A stretch of DNA of 64,000 nt from Protopterus annectens (taxonomy: Eukaryota; Chordata; Ceratodontiformes; Protopteridae), in the NCBI RefSeq assembly GCF_019279795.1, contig NC_056737.1:41393472-41457471 (forward strand), in the 5' to 3' direction. Positions 43,314-53,859 of the stretch are shown piece by piece. The notes below the pieces were generated by a model, which saw only the letters and a program-made list of their open reading frames with translations, did no database searches and was not told the origin of the DNA. The position numbers were made by a program, and so were the translations under genes. How positions within the stretch are numbered: position 1 is the stretch's first letter; every line of letters starts with the position of its first letter.

Positions 43314-43601
43314 TTAGTTTACTGTGCCACTGTCTAGCAGGGACACAGAAGAGATCCCAGGGGTAAACCTACGATCTCCCATCCCCTCGGCAAGATTTCT
43401 CTTGAAGAGGGTCAGTGAGGGGCTCTGCCTAACATGAACCGGGATTCTGTTCCAGAGTGAGGGGAGCCTCTGGGATATGAATCTGTCCCTCCAGCATGTC
43501 CTATTTATTGCTGTGCTGAGGTTCAAGTCCCCAGAGCATGTAGCTCTAAGGGATTTGGATTTCCTGAGGTGGAGCATGTCCATTAATTCTGGGTTAGACA
43601 T
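43314..43601 (-). CDS. CR1 ORF2 C-terminal domain
   Basis: Frame of 95 codons: MSNPELMDMLHLRKSKSLRA, then CSGDLNLSTAINRTCWRDRF, then LPSLWNRIPVHVRQSPSLTL and a GTVN end. This is the conserved ORF2 tail of vertebrate CR1 (FxxRxxxxWNxLPxxVxxAxSLxxFKxxLD). It is separated from the RT by one frame change near 43675; the intervening residues LKKLQLYSVAYCLLRGDLC are readable. Its function is unresolved; it is required in LINE proteins for RNA binding. Confidence 0.8.
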   Translation of the reverse strand: MSNPELMDMLHLRKSKSLRATCSGDLNLSTAINRTCWRDRFISQRLPSLWNRIPVHVRQSPSLTLFKRNLAEGMGDRRFTPGISSVSLLDSGTVN

Positions 43602-43673
43602 GGCTTTGTACGTCAGGCATAGATCGCCTCTGAGTAGACAGTAAGCAACTGAGTAGAGCTGGAGTTTCTTTAG

Positions 43674-44900
43674 TCAAACTGCATAGGGCATCTGTTTGAG
43701 GCCCGTAATCCTCTTGGTGAGGTACTTTTGGGGTCTCTCCAGTTGCTGCAGGTTTCGGGTAAGGTACATCCCAAATGGGGCATTGTACTTGATTATGGGC
43801 TTGATGAGTGATGAGTAGAGGAGCACGATGACCTCTCTTGATCTAGATGTGAACCCTTTCGTGATAAGGTGGGCTATATAGAAGGTCTTTCTAACCACTT
43901 TGGCAATGTGACTGTCAAAGGAGAGATTACTATCTTCTTGGGTCCCCAAATCCCTAATTACTTCTTCCGTACTTAATGGATTACCACCTATGTGGTAATT
44001 TGTGGGCACTTTGTTTTTCCCAAAGGGGATGACTATGCACTTTTTGGCATTTAGCTTGAGGCTGTGGCTCTGGCACCAGGTATCCGTCTCTGTGAGACCC
44101 TTTTGGAGGATGCTTCTGTCAGCCAGAAAGTCGATTATGGCTCCCAGTTTGCAGTCATCTGCGAACTTGGTCAGCCATAGCCCTCCCGTGTTAGCCTGTA
44201 CCTCAGAGAAGTATATACCGAACAAGAGGGGTCCCAGGACTGAGCCTTGTGGGATGCCGCTTGTAACTGGTTTAGAGTCTGACATGGCACCTGCAATTCT
44301 GACCATGTGGGTTCTATCCCTGAGCCAGTTTGCAACCCATCTTGTGACATAGGGGTTGATATTTAAGCTGGTAAGCTTATTTATGATGCCTAAGTGGGGT
44401 ATTGTGTCGAAGGCTTTTGCAAGGTCCAGGTAGGCTGTGTGGACTACCTTCCCCTCATCTATGGCCTTGGTAACTATTTCAAAGAAGTCAACTAGGTTTA
44501 AGAGGCAGGCTCTGCCCTTAACAAAGCCGAATTGGGTAGGGTCCAGTGTCTGGAGGTTCCCAATGTCTTTGTTTATGAGTTCCATGATGATACGCTCCAT
44601 AGCTTTGCAGACCAGACTAGTCAGGCTTATAGGGCGATAGTTCCTAGGGCTCATTGTGGCACCACCTTTTTGGAGCGGGACCACTGTTGCTGTACACCAT
44701 TCTTTGGGTACGTATCCTGTAGTAAGGCTGAGTTTGAACAGTGACTTTATGTGAGGGTTCAGTTCTTCTTGGAGCTCATGTAAGACGCAGCCCGGGACAC
44801 CGTCCGGTCCCATTGATGCTGTGTTTTTTGCTTTGGAGTGGGCAGCTTTCACCTGTGCATGTGTGATGTCTGGGAGGCTACATTCTGTTGGGACAGACAT
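43674..44900 (-). CDS. CR1 ORF2 reverse transcriptase
   Basis: An open frame of 408 codons covers the whole RT domain. Landmarks are ASMGPDGVPGCVLHEL, VPKEWCTATVVPLQKGG, NYRPISLTSLVCKAMERIIM, QFGFVKGRACLLNLVDFF, AYLDLAKAFDTIPHLGIINK (catalytic Asp), GIPQGSVLGPLLFGIYFSEV, KFADDCKLGAII (catalytic FADD), LKLNAKKCIVIPFGKN, IRDLGTQEDSNLSFDSHIAK (thumb) and LIKPIIKYNAPFGMYLTR. It copies CR1 RNA at the nicked target. All catalytic residues are present. Upstream it is out of register with the endonuclease, so the copy itself is not expected to make a full ORF2 protein. Confidence 0.93.
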   Translation of the reverse strand: MSVPTECSLPDITHAQVKAAHSKAKNTASMGPDGVPGCVLHELQEELNPHIKSLFKLSLTTGYVPKEWCTATVVPLQKGGATMSPRNYRPISLTSLVCKAMERIIMELINKDIGNLQTLDPTQFGFVKGRACLLNLVDFFEIVTKAIDEGKVVHTAYLDLAKAFDTIPHLGIINKLTSLNINPYVTRWVANWLRDRTHMVRIAGAMSDSKPVTSGIPQGSVLGPLLFGIYFSEVQANTGGLWLTKFADDCKLGAIIDFLADRSILQKGLTETDTWCQSHSLKLNAKKCIVIPFGKNKVPTNYHIGGNPLSTEEVIRDLGTQEDSNLSFDSHIAKVVRKTFYIAHLITKGFTSRSREVIVLLYSSLIKPIIKYNAPFGMYLTRNLQQLERPQKYLTKRITGLKQMPYAV

Positions 44901-44919
44901 TTGCTCTTTTGGCAGGGAC

Positions 44920-44936
44920 GGGGGGGGGGGGGGGGG
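44920..44936. repeat. G17 homopolymer in the CR1 ORF2 linker
   Basis: Seventeen G in a row on the plus strand (C17 in the coding strand) directly before the RT frame. It coincides with the register change between linker and RT, so length change or sequencing error here could account for it. Confidence 0.9.
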
Positions 44937-45229
44937 TTTGCACTGAATATGTCTGCCAGGATGTTGGCAATGTCTGTGGGTTCAGTGTATTTTTTTGCCA
45001 TTTTGCACTAACTCAGAGCATGTCTGGGAATTGCCACCCAGATTCCTGACATAACTAAAGAAGGCCTTGTGATTATCTTTAGCATCTTGGGCAATTCTTC
45101 TTTCGAAGCTGGCCTTTGATGATTTTATGAGGGATCGTAGTTTCTTGCTAGTACTGATCAGGGATGCCTTCCCTTTTTGGGATTTTGCTCTATCACGTAG
45201 TAGCTTCCTCCTTTTGTTGTATAGCTTAT

Positions 45230-46231
45230 TTATGGCTGGGGTCCACCAGACAGGCTTCCTGCTTTTGGAGGAGTGAGCCTTGGTTTATTTGGGATAGCAC
45301 GATCCATGCATTCCTGTAGGTGCTCATAGAATGCATTTGTAAAGGATTCTGTGGTTCGGGCAGTATTTTCCACTGGCCTGGGGGCTTTGAAGGATTCTAC
45401 CTCGGTTTTGAGAAGTGTGAAGTTTGCTTTTGAGAAATTTTTCACAGTGGTTTCCTTGGCTGGGGTGGGGACGGGATATGGATGTCCAGTGAGATTAGTT
45501 TATGGTCTGATCTTACCAATGAGGGGTTTACCTCTGGTGTGGAACATAGAGTCCCCATGTTGGTGATGACCAGGTCCAATATGTTGTCCCCTCTTGTGGG
45601 AGTGGTGATCAGTTGTTCCATAGCGTTTGAGTTTATAAATTCTAGGAACCATTGGGCAAGGGTGTTGGGGCTTGAGTAGTTTACCCAATCAATGTTTGGA
45701 TAGTTGAAGTCACCTAATATTATGGTGTTTGGAGAGACCTTCATATTCTCCAGTGTTCTCAGGAAAGGTGGTTTTGCCCACTGTTAGTTGCACATGGATG
45801 ATCTCCAATGCTTTGTGCAGTGCCACTAACCTGGAGGTGTGGGTATCCTTGATGAATATGGATACTCCCCCTCCTTTTGTGTTTCGGTCCGAGTTTTGGG
45901 GCCAAAAAGCATGGTATGAGTTATAACCTGGTAGTGCTGGGGTGCTCTCGGGAGCCTTGAACCAGGTTTCTGTTACTGCACAGATATCAATATTCTCCAT
46001 ACTGTGGAAAGCCTCGAGTGTGTGCATCTTGAGGTTTAGACTTCTGGCGTTGAGTAGCATTACCTTTAGTTTTTTACTCCTTGTGTTGTCTATGGAGGTG
46101 GGTTTGTCTTTTGAGCCTTGCCTAAAAAAGGCACAATGGGGTGGCAAGAGCCTTAGCCAGTATTCGAAAGCCCAGGGGTGACAGGTGCAAGCCATCCCTA
46201 GTGAAGCAACGTGGCTTGTCGAGCATGTCAT
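45230..46231 (-). pseudogene. CR1 ORF2 endonuclease and linker, broken
   Basis: 46231-45710 holds the start of the AP-type endonuclease: LKVMLLNARSLNLKMHTLEA (N-terminal strand with Asn), IDICAVTETWF (catalytic Glu) and GGGVSIFIKDTHTSRLVALH. 45744-45442 continues with IILGDFNYPNIDW (catalytic Asp), ILDLVITN and VRSDHKLISLDI (catalytic Asp-His). 45445-45230 is the linker, NFSKANFTLLKTEVESF and FTNAFYEHLQECMDRAIPN. The pieces lie in different frames, with about three breaks. All catalytic residues of the nuclease can still be read. ORF2 starts inside or just after the end of ORF1. Confidence 0.88.
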
Positions 46232-47092
46232 CCCAGGCTGACAGACACTGGATCCCCTTAGAATGACACCAATACTTTAGCCAATTGTTAAAATTGATCA
46301 TTTTGTCTTTATACTGTGGCATCATTCTTGGTGAGGGCAAGATGCTACTCAAGGTCAGGGTCATACCGGCCTGGGCTACATGATCAGAGAGCTCCTCTAT
46401 GTCTCATTTCATGTAGTCCAGGGAGGTACGTCTCAGGTCATTCACACCAGCATGGACAATGATGGAGTCATATTTGTACTTGCTTTGGAGTGACCTGAGT
46501 GCTTGTGTTATGTGGCAGATCCTGGCACCCGACAGGCAGCTTACAGTGACCTTCTTCTTGTTCAATCTGGTGAGTGGGATGTCAGTGTGTCTGACAATGG
46601 AGTCACCTATTACAAGTGTATTTGGTGTGTTGATTAGCCTTAAGGGCTGTGACTGTGTGGCACACTGACTTTGTGAAATATGTGATACGTGGGTATTGTT
46701 GTGGGGTAGCAGTTGCTTGGATGTCTGCTTTGAAGGTCTCTGCTGCTTTGGCAGGTTTTTATTTAGAGCCTCCAAGTATGTTTTTGGCTTGCTGATGCGA
46801 TAGGTCTATGTGAGACTGGATTTGTGGTGTGAGTGGTTACCTTCTCCTGACTGACTGTGCCAGTCTTAGGTCGAGAGAGCTCAGCCTCCAGTTTGGCTGT
46901 ATAGTTGCATCTCTCACATATATTTGAGCTTGTTGGGAGGAGGAGAGGGTGGTCTGTGTACATAAGGCAATTGGAACATTGCCTCAAGATTCCCAGATTC
47001 ACTAGCTGGACTGGAGAGTAAACCTGAAACTGAGTTTTGGACATGCCAGAATAGTATAAGGAACTGCTTTTTGACTGATCAGAAAGGACCAA
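46122..47092 (-). pseudogene. CR1 ORF1: Cys cluster plus SGNH esterase
   Basis: 47092-46763 has an N-terminal zinc-binding candidate CSNCLMYTDHP...NICERC, spaced C-x2-C-x16-C-x2-C. 46775-46122 is an SGNH/GDSL-type hydrolase: block I LVIGDSIVRHTDIP (nucleophile Ser), VSCLSGARI (Gly of block II), block III IIVHAGVNDLRRTS (Asn), and block V FTRDGLHLSPLGFRI (Asp and His). CR1 ORF1 proteins with PHD-like and esterase domains are known; the esterase is thought to help lipid or membrane interaction or RNP handling. One in-frame TGA lies at about 46404 and one register change near 46770; the catalytic set is complete. Confidence 0.85.
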
Positions 47093-47323
47093 TAGGGAAC
47101 CTAGTACTTATAAAGAGTATAAGAGGGTGTAATGCTTTAGTTTGTTAGTATTTACTTATAAGATATGAGCAAGTGCAGGACTTTAGAAGGAAAATAGAGT
47201 GCTTACTTTGAGAGTTAGAACAGTTCTAAGAGAAAAAGTGAAGAGCAGATTTTGTGGATCCGGGAATAGTTTAAACCCGTTTAAGCGGCGCTGCCCGATG
47301 CTGCGTGGTGCGCAAATTCATGC

Positions 47324-47562
47324 AAAACCATGCAAATGTGGGTTTTAAAGCAGGGAAACTGAAAGAGATAGGAATTGACCCAAAACGGCCAATAAGCTAG
47401 AAGTTTCTGGGCTGAGACCACTCCTCCAAGGACAGATAGGCTGCTCAAAGCTCCCCACTCTCACTGGTGACCAAAGAAGCTTCCTCCTATCCAAGTAAGG
47501 ATATGGGCAACACAGGAACCTATACCACAATCCGGAATTCAGCAAAGCCTGAAATCTGGACT
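47324..47562 (-). repeat. CR1 leader repeat, proximal copy (R1)
   Basis: About 95% identical to 47936-48173 and 612 bases away in the same orientation. It contains ATGCAAAT at 47330-47337 (the octamer recognised by POU/Oct proteins), GGCCAATAAG (CCAAT-like) and GCTTCCTCC. The 110 bases next to it (47215-47323) are not duplicated. Likely part of the LINE promoter, by analogy with repeated promoter monomers in mouse L1. Confidence 0.8.
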
Positions 47563-47935
47563 AATCTAGTTCAGTAAGGTAGGAAAAAGAATATATATAT
47601 TTTTTTTGTAGAGAATGACAGAAAAGCACACAGAAAACACTGTAAATGCTATAAACAGGCTAGCACACTTGAGTGTGTAGCATACAACAGTTAAACAATA
47701 CAAAAACGACTTTTTAGAAAGTGCAACTGTAAAAAGCAGGTAAGGTAATACAATTATAAATTTTTCAAACACAGATCAGTTAGAAACTCGCTTTTTAGGC
47801 TGGAAAATGCAGTCGGAGCAAAAAGCAGAGAAAAAAAAATACTTAAATCTGTTGAAAGTCTCTCTTAGGTCTCTCTGTTGCCTGTATCACTCTGCAGGAC
47901 ACCACGAGGAGCTCTGCGGAGTTGTATACTGGCGA

Positions 47936-48173
47936 AAAACCATGCAAATGCAGGTTTTAAAGCAGGGAAACTGAAAGAGATAGGAATTGACCCAAAACGG
48001 CCAATAAGCTACTAGTTTCTGAGCTGAGACCACTCTTCCAGGGACAGATAGGCTGCTCAAAGCTCCCCACTCTCATTGGTGAACAGAGAAGCTTCCTCCT
48101 ATCCAAGTAAGGATATGGGCAACACAGGAACCTATACCACAGTCCGGAATTCAGCAAAGCCTGAAATCTGGAC
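47936..48173 (-). repeat. CR1 leader repeat, distal copy (R2), at the 5' end of the element
   Basis: The distal copy of the leader repeat, ending at the target duplication ACAAG (48172-48176), so the 5' end of the full-length element lies inside a repeat unit. The octamer ATGCAAAT is at 47942-47949 and GGCCAATAAG is retained. Confidence 0.8.
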
Positions 48174-48176
48174 AAG

Positions 48177-48605
48177 CACTCACATATCCATCCCTAATAG
48201 AAATGTTACACATTAACAAGATGAACTGCACAGGGGTCATCTGATCCTAGGGATCTAAACCTAGTCTGTGACATGAACAAAATACGCTGGACACTATGAA
48301 GGTGCTTCAAAGATTACACTGTCTCTGGAATTGGCTTCCTATGCACGTAAAGCAGAATCTTTCCCTGACCCTCTTCAAACACAGTTTGGATCAATGGATG
48401 GGGAATTGTAAATTCACTTCTGGGGTGGCTATTATGTTCCTTATGAACAGGTGCAATCTGTAAAATACTAAAAGGCATAGGCACAAACCTAAGCCATCCT
48501 CTAGCTCTTAGGGATCAAAAATCGGGTAAAAATTGGTTAATAATGACTATGCTTGTAAGCGCCCCTAAGCCATTAGCCTAGTAATCTCCTATGAACCTAT
48601 TAATA
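48177..48605 (+). mobile_element. Older CR1-type LINE, right part, 3' end
   Basis: Continues 43019-43177: ALTYPSLIEMLHINKMN, a WNWLPMHVKQN block near 48335, SLTLFKHSLDQWMGN near 48370, then the CR1 3' UTR with AGCCATTAGCCTAGTAATCT and the tail CCTATGAACC at about 48590-48600. Several breaks; clearly older than the inserted copy. Confidence 0.85.
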
Positions 48606-48609
48606 TTTT

Positions 48610-50050
48610 ATTGAAAATATTAATTAGTGCTATGGGTCTGCACTATTGAACAGTTTGGTGTTTTAACTTGGCTTTACTATAAATATCACTCAAGGTTGAT
48701 TCAAATATTACTCATACAACCCATATTTCTTAAAATAATTACAAAGATTTAAGGAATGGAACCTGACTTTTTTTTAACTCTTATATAAGTACAGATTGCC
48801 TCCATCAAGCTAGGTGCTTTAACTAGTATTGAACATAATGATATTCAATAGTTATATCCTTATCCAGAAACTCCCAGGCTGAATATAATAACACTGGACT
48901 ATTACAGTTTGAAAAATGGCCAAAAGTATTTCCATCAAATATATCTGAATTTCCACTAGAATATATAATTTATGTAATTTCAGAGCTCCCTAACATTTAT
49001 TCCATGTCTGTAAGAACATGATTATTTCTATGGATGTTTTGAAACATATTTCTTGTTTCACTCATTTTTAAGATGTTGCCAAGAATTCTGGAAGGAATCT
49101 TGTCCATTTTAGTTAATACCTTGTTTTCAGAATATGTATATTGGGTCAAACAAATGACAGTAGTTTGACTTCCATTTCATTTACCTTGCATTTTTTCTCT
49201 TAATTGAGATTTCTGAATGCTGTCATATTCGAGAGCTTCATCTGCTAACTGATTCTGGCAGCCATACTAATGGGCATCCCCACACCTTGTCGAGTGCAGA
49301 CTGGATGAAGGTTTTTCTGATCTAGTTCTACTTGTGGATATTGACTTCATCTGTCATTATCAATCACATGAAATTGCAGCTGTTGCAGTTTGTGTATTTT
49401 CTGACACTGATTCCTTTTGTTTAGTACTTCATCTTTGTATTTGTGCAACAGTTGTGGCAGTATATGTACATTTGTGAGGTGCTTATTTTACAAATGTTTG
49501 TATGACTAAGTTCCTGAAAGGAATTCTGTAAGCAGAGCCCTTGATGAATTGAATGCTTGGGAATTATGGGCGAGTCATGCTAATAACAGCTCCCTTATCA
49601 ACACTTTTAATGCAGCCACTATAATACTACAATGAATATTAGAATCGGATGAGCTGCTCTCTTGTGGGGGTTGTTCCACTGACTTATCATGCTGTTCTCA
49701 GACAGTAAGTTTGTACTATTTTGCCACTTACTGCCAATGTTTGATCTGTATACTAGTTTGAATACATGGCACAGCAGTCAGAAAAAAAACTGTTGCATCT
49801 GTTCTTGTATCAAGTAAGAAGTGCCTAAAAAGTTCAGAAATAAAAAAAGTAATTAATACATGACAAAGACTCATACTTCAAAAAACAAAATGTAAAATCT
49901 AGATTTGTATGGAATTTTCACTGATATCTTTTGGGTTTCTAAATATATTATTATAATGATTAGTTTCTACAACAGATCAGTAATGAGACCTAGCATTTCT
50001 TTTATATAATGGTCATTGAGCACCATATTCCAACCCACAGCAAGTATTAA
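48610..50050. other. AT-rich DNA, nothing recognised
   Basis: No frame above 60 codons. Segments near 49020-49330 have mixed composition that could be a very old LINE, but no motif survives. Confidence 0.35.
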
Positions 50051-50088
50051 TGGATGATATATATTTTTATATGTTTTTTTTTGGTAAA

Positions 50089-50242
50089 GGGAAATGTTCT
50101 GTTTATTGAGCTGCATTTCTTTTCATCAGATTCACTACATTTATGTATGAAACAGTTTGATACAGTGCACGCCATTTTTGCTAAGCAGAATAAGAAAAGG
50201 ATACTGCAAGTATGCAGTTTGCTGATGTTGAGACACAGTGAG
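50089..50242 (+). other. Possible host exon (weak)
   Basis: A T-rich tract and AAG precede an open stretch of 51 codons: NVLFIELHFFSSDSLHLCM, then KQFDTVHAIFAKQNKKRILQ, then VCSLLMLRHSE. It ends at GAG followed by GTAAGG, a good splice donor. Phase is consistent at both ends. I do not recognise the protein and have no conservation data. Chance is a serious alternative. Confidence 0.2.
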
Positions 50243-50569
50243 GTAAGGGTATTGGCCCCTTTTCCCAGTGTTGTGTGATCTCAAAGTTTGTATACTTAAA
50301 AGTTTCAGGGATGTGGGGACTGCAGGGTGGGGCAGAAACATTGTTTTTAGCGATTTGCGTAGTTTGATAGATTAGTTGTGTGTTGATGTTTCCCTGTTTT
50401 TATTAAGATACATTGAATTATCAATGCAATATAGCATGATAATTATAGTCCCTTTTTAAATTAGTATATAAAAGTTACTTTCATATGGCTAGGTGCCTAG
50501 ATAAAGGCTATTATTACAGGTTTGATCAGTTATTGTGACAAACATTCAACACATATATCTTCCGTAAGT

Positions 50570-50640
50570 ATAATTACTGACTAGGCTTGTAATAGTCTGT
50601 AGATTGATAGCCTAGTATTTCCCTATGAAGCTATAATCAT
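50570..50640 (+). mobile_element. CR1 3'-tail fragment
   Basis: GACTAGGCTTGTAATAGTCT, GATAGCCTAGTATTTCCCTA and TGAAGC follow the CR1 3' UTR pattern (AGGCTTGTAAAGGCCC...GATAGCCTAGTATCTACCTA). Only the last ~70 bases are recognisable. Confidence 0.55.
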
Positions 50641-50769
50641 TTTACACAGCTTCATATAAGTGATTTCTTATTACTATTACCATACCTTATTTTTACTGTC
50701 CCTAGAAACACAGATGTACTCAGCATCCCATTTTAAATAGCTGTCTCCAGCTGACAGGTGTACAGTTGC

Positions 50770-51815
50770 CACACATCCCAGTCAGACCAAGGCATGCCCC
50801 CAGGGCTTGGTACTGGGCCTGCTCCTTTTTGGCATCTATTTCTCTGAAATGGAAGCAAATGCTGAAGGTTTATGGTTGACTAAGTTTGCAGGTGATTGCA
50901 AGCTGGGGGTTATCATCAACTCCACTGCAAACACTAGCATTCTTCAAGAAGGCCTATCTTTGATTAACAAACGGTGACAAAGCCATGACCTTAAACTGAA
51001 TGCTAAGAAATGCAAAATTATACCCTTTAGGAAATCAACCATGCCGGCTAATTACCATTCTGATAATACATCCCAAAGATGAACCAATGGTCAGGAATCT
51101 GGGTACGCATGTAGACAGCAGCCTTACCTTCAAACACGATGTGGCCACAGTGGTGAGGAAATCCTTTTATGTTGCACAACTTATAAGTAAGAGCATGGCA
51201 TCTAGGTCCAAAGAGGTCATTATCCCACTGTACTGTGCCCTTATCAGACCTATCATAGAGCACAATGCTGCCTATGTTATGTACCTGACCAGGCATATGC
51301 AGCAACTAGAGCAACCTCAAAGGTTACTTACAAAAAGAATACAAGGCATAACAAAGCTGCCTTATACAGAGTGCCTTAAAACCCTTTCCCTCTACTCATC
51401 CTTAGATTACTGAGGGTTTCTCTATGCATGACCACACTTATGAATCTCCTAAATATTAATAGTCAAAGAGTACCAGAAATACAAGGTCTAAGGACCTGAA
51501 TTTTGTCTGTGATTTAAACAGAACATGCTGGAGAGACAGATATGTGTCATAGACACTGCCCATCCTATGGAATAGCCTTCCCATCCATGTTAAGGTGAGT
51601 TTGTTTAAGCACAACCTAGACAAGTAGATGGGGAATAAGAAACTTACACCGGGCCTGGCACCCATTTCCCTTATGGAAAGATGTAACTTAAAATTGCCTG
51701 GCCCTCAATGTCCTATTTGAATGCAAGATTTCATTATTCTTTTGGGAAAACTTGGCTAGGGTTATAAAGGCCCCCTATGTTGTTAGCGTAGTAACAGTCT
51801 ATGAATGTATTATAT
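50770..51815 (+). mobile_element. CR1-type LINE remnant (RT to 3' tail)
   Basis: Starts in the PQGSVLGP region (degraded), then AD-CKL near 50895 and LNAKKC near 51000. The frame 51000-51413 then carries MVRNLGTHVDSSLTFKHDVA, KSFYVAQLISKSMASRSKEV, PLYCALIRPIIEHNAAYVMY and LTRHMQQLEQPQRLLTKRIQ. The 3' end shows GTTGTTAGCGTAGTAACAGT and CTATGAATG at about 51780-51810. 5'-truncated, several breaks. The orientation matches the older CR1 at 43 and 48 kb. Confidence 0.85.
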
Positions 51816-51961
51816 ACATTTTAACATACAAAATAACAATTCCGAATGTCTAAGTACTCCAAGGACCTTACTATCTGGTCCACTTGTGACATAATAAAGA
51901 AGTTACCTTGTTAGTTACATACTACAATGTAGTAGCAGAAATCTCCTTAAGGGTTAATAAA

Positions 51962-52040
51962 ACAGGCAACTTGCTTAGCTTCATAGGAAAGTACTAGGCT
52001 AGCTGTCATTGTGGCTCATTTTAAGACTAGCTCATTTCCC
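51962..52040 (-). mobile_element. CR1 3'-tail fragment, minus strand
   Basis: GCTTCATAGGAAAGTACTAG, GCTAGCTGTCATTGTGGC and TAAGACTAGC mirror the CR1 tail seen at 32924 and 43178. It lies about 150 bases from the plus-strand CR1 tail, so two CR1 3' ends face each other. Confidence 0.55.
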
Positions 52041-52099
52041 TGAGCTGTGAGAATCTAGCCCTGTTTTCTGCATCTGTGAGAGAAACATCTTAACCATCA

Positions 52100-53740
52100 T
52101 GCCAGCCCTAACCCTTTAATGAGTGTTTGATGTTTTAGAAGGTAATAATGAAAGCAGTCTTGGTGCACAATTTGAAACATTTCAACAAATAAAGAGCCTG
52201 AATTTGTATAAAGGAATACAAGGCCGAGTTGTGATTAAAGATTGATTTAATCTTATTATATCAAGTTACTCAAAAGTCCATCAAAGCTGAAACAAGATAA
52301 AGTGTCCTTGTAAACAGCATGCAAATCATGACCTACTGAACTGCTTCGGTTATTTTGTGTTAAAATAGTGTAAGTTTCCATAAATGAATTAACATTTGTT
52401 GAACATCTTGGCTTGTAGAAACTTGAAAAGGAGGTTTCCTTGCTTTTGTTTATTGTTGCTGGAAGCACATAACAGGCATCCTTGGGAAGCTATAGTAAAT
52501 AAAGACCCCTTCTTGTAGTTGCTCATTCTAAATTAGACTTCATAACCAAGAAGAGAGAGGAAAACCAGTACTGGAGTATTTATCAGAAAAACATGGTTCA
52601 TTAGAAATGTTTTGACATTCACTCTGACTGCTGAGTTACTGTACCCATTTCTTCTTTGTTACAGTAGTCTGTGAACTCTACCCTTAGTCTGCATAACAAA
52701 ATTAGCCTCACAGCAACTGAATTTAATTTTTTTCAATTTTTAAACCCCAAAATAAGCTAATTTAAATATCACCCAACAGAAAAGAAGAAGTAATATAAGG
52801 GTAATATATTATATACATAAAACTGGAATGGGATCTGTCCAACTCCATAAGAATGTTGGGAATGCAGACATTATGCACCAGTACACATTTCTCAGTTAAC
52901 AGATGTATCTCGTGACAGCAATCCAGCATGAGTTGGATTGTAACTCTAAGTTCAGTCGACCTGCAGTACAAAACAGCTGTTTTAAAAGATAGGTTAAAGC
53001 TGTAGTGTGATGTCTTTACTTCATAAAACAATAGACCTCTGAGGCCAGAGTTCACTCTGCTTTTATGAAAACAGTACCTCTTATATGTCTTGAGGTTAGA
53101 TGTTGCAAATTTAGTACTCGGGTGTAACCTGTGTAACCCAATAAAGAGATTAGCCTTTTAATAAATATAAAACAAAATATTTCAAGACAAAAATAACACT
53201 TTACCACTGTCCATCACTCTTTCTCTGCATTCCAACACAAGTGTGCATGACAGGTTACATTCTATTGATTGCTGTACCAACAAAAATTTTAACTTAGCTG
53301 GTGTGATGAAACCTGATAGGAAACAGCATTTCTTCGATAGCAAGCAAACCAGAATGTTAGCTATCTGTAGCATTTTACACAGGCCTCACCAAGTTAAGCT
53401 TGGTTACCAAAGAAATGTCCAGTGATATAACACAACACAAGTTTAAGAATACAATTAATCTGTCAGGGAAATGGACAGCGCAACACAGAAGGTTATACTC
53501 AGTGTCCGTGACCAAACAGCTTTAATATAGTTTTGAGAGGAGGCTTGTGGAAAATTCCTTCTTTCTTTCCGACTTAAAAATAACAGTATGGAGTACCTTG
53601 TGGATTTTAAATATTGTTTTTGAATTGCCTTTCGATGTCTGCTTGTAAGTACACACTAATTATTAAGTCATTATGGTTTCATTGAATAGTTATCTTTGCT
53701 CTTACTGCTTTAATGATGTGTACTACTTTGGCATGACACA
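52100..53740. other. Unique AT-rich DNA, no supported gene
   Basis: The longest frame is 97 codons on the minus strand (53055-52762) with no motif. Nothing else recognised. Confidence 0.35.
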
Positions 53741-53744
53741 AACT

Positions 53745-53854
<110 letters not shown>

Positions 53855-53859
53855 TTATA

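Larger units (their letters stand above)
43178..48171 (-). mobile_element. Full-length CR1-type LINE, minus strand, with 5-bp target duplication
   Basis: 4994 bases bounded by ACAAG duplicates inside an older CR1. From 48171 downward it has a leader with two copies of a ~238-base repeat (47936-48173, 47324-47562), then ORF1 with zinc-binding Cys and SGNH esterase (47092-46122). ORF2 follows with endonuclease (46231-45442), linker (45445-45230), RT (44900-43674) and C-terminal domain (43601-43314), then a 3' UTR and a tail with CCTATGAACC. It has roughly half a dozen coding breaks, including a G17 tract at 44920-44936. It is the youngest and most complete CR1 here. Confidence 0.92.

Noticed and set aside
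44002-44744. Plus-strand frames of 67-116 codons across 44.0-44.75 kb
   Set aside because: They are shadows of the minus-strand CR1 reverse transcriptase.
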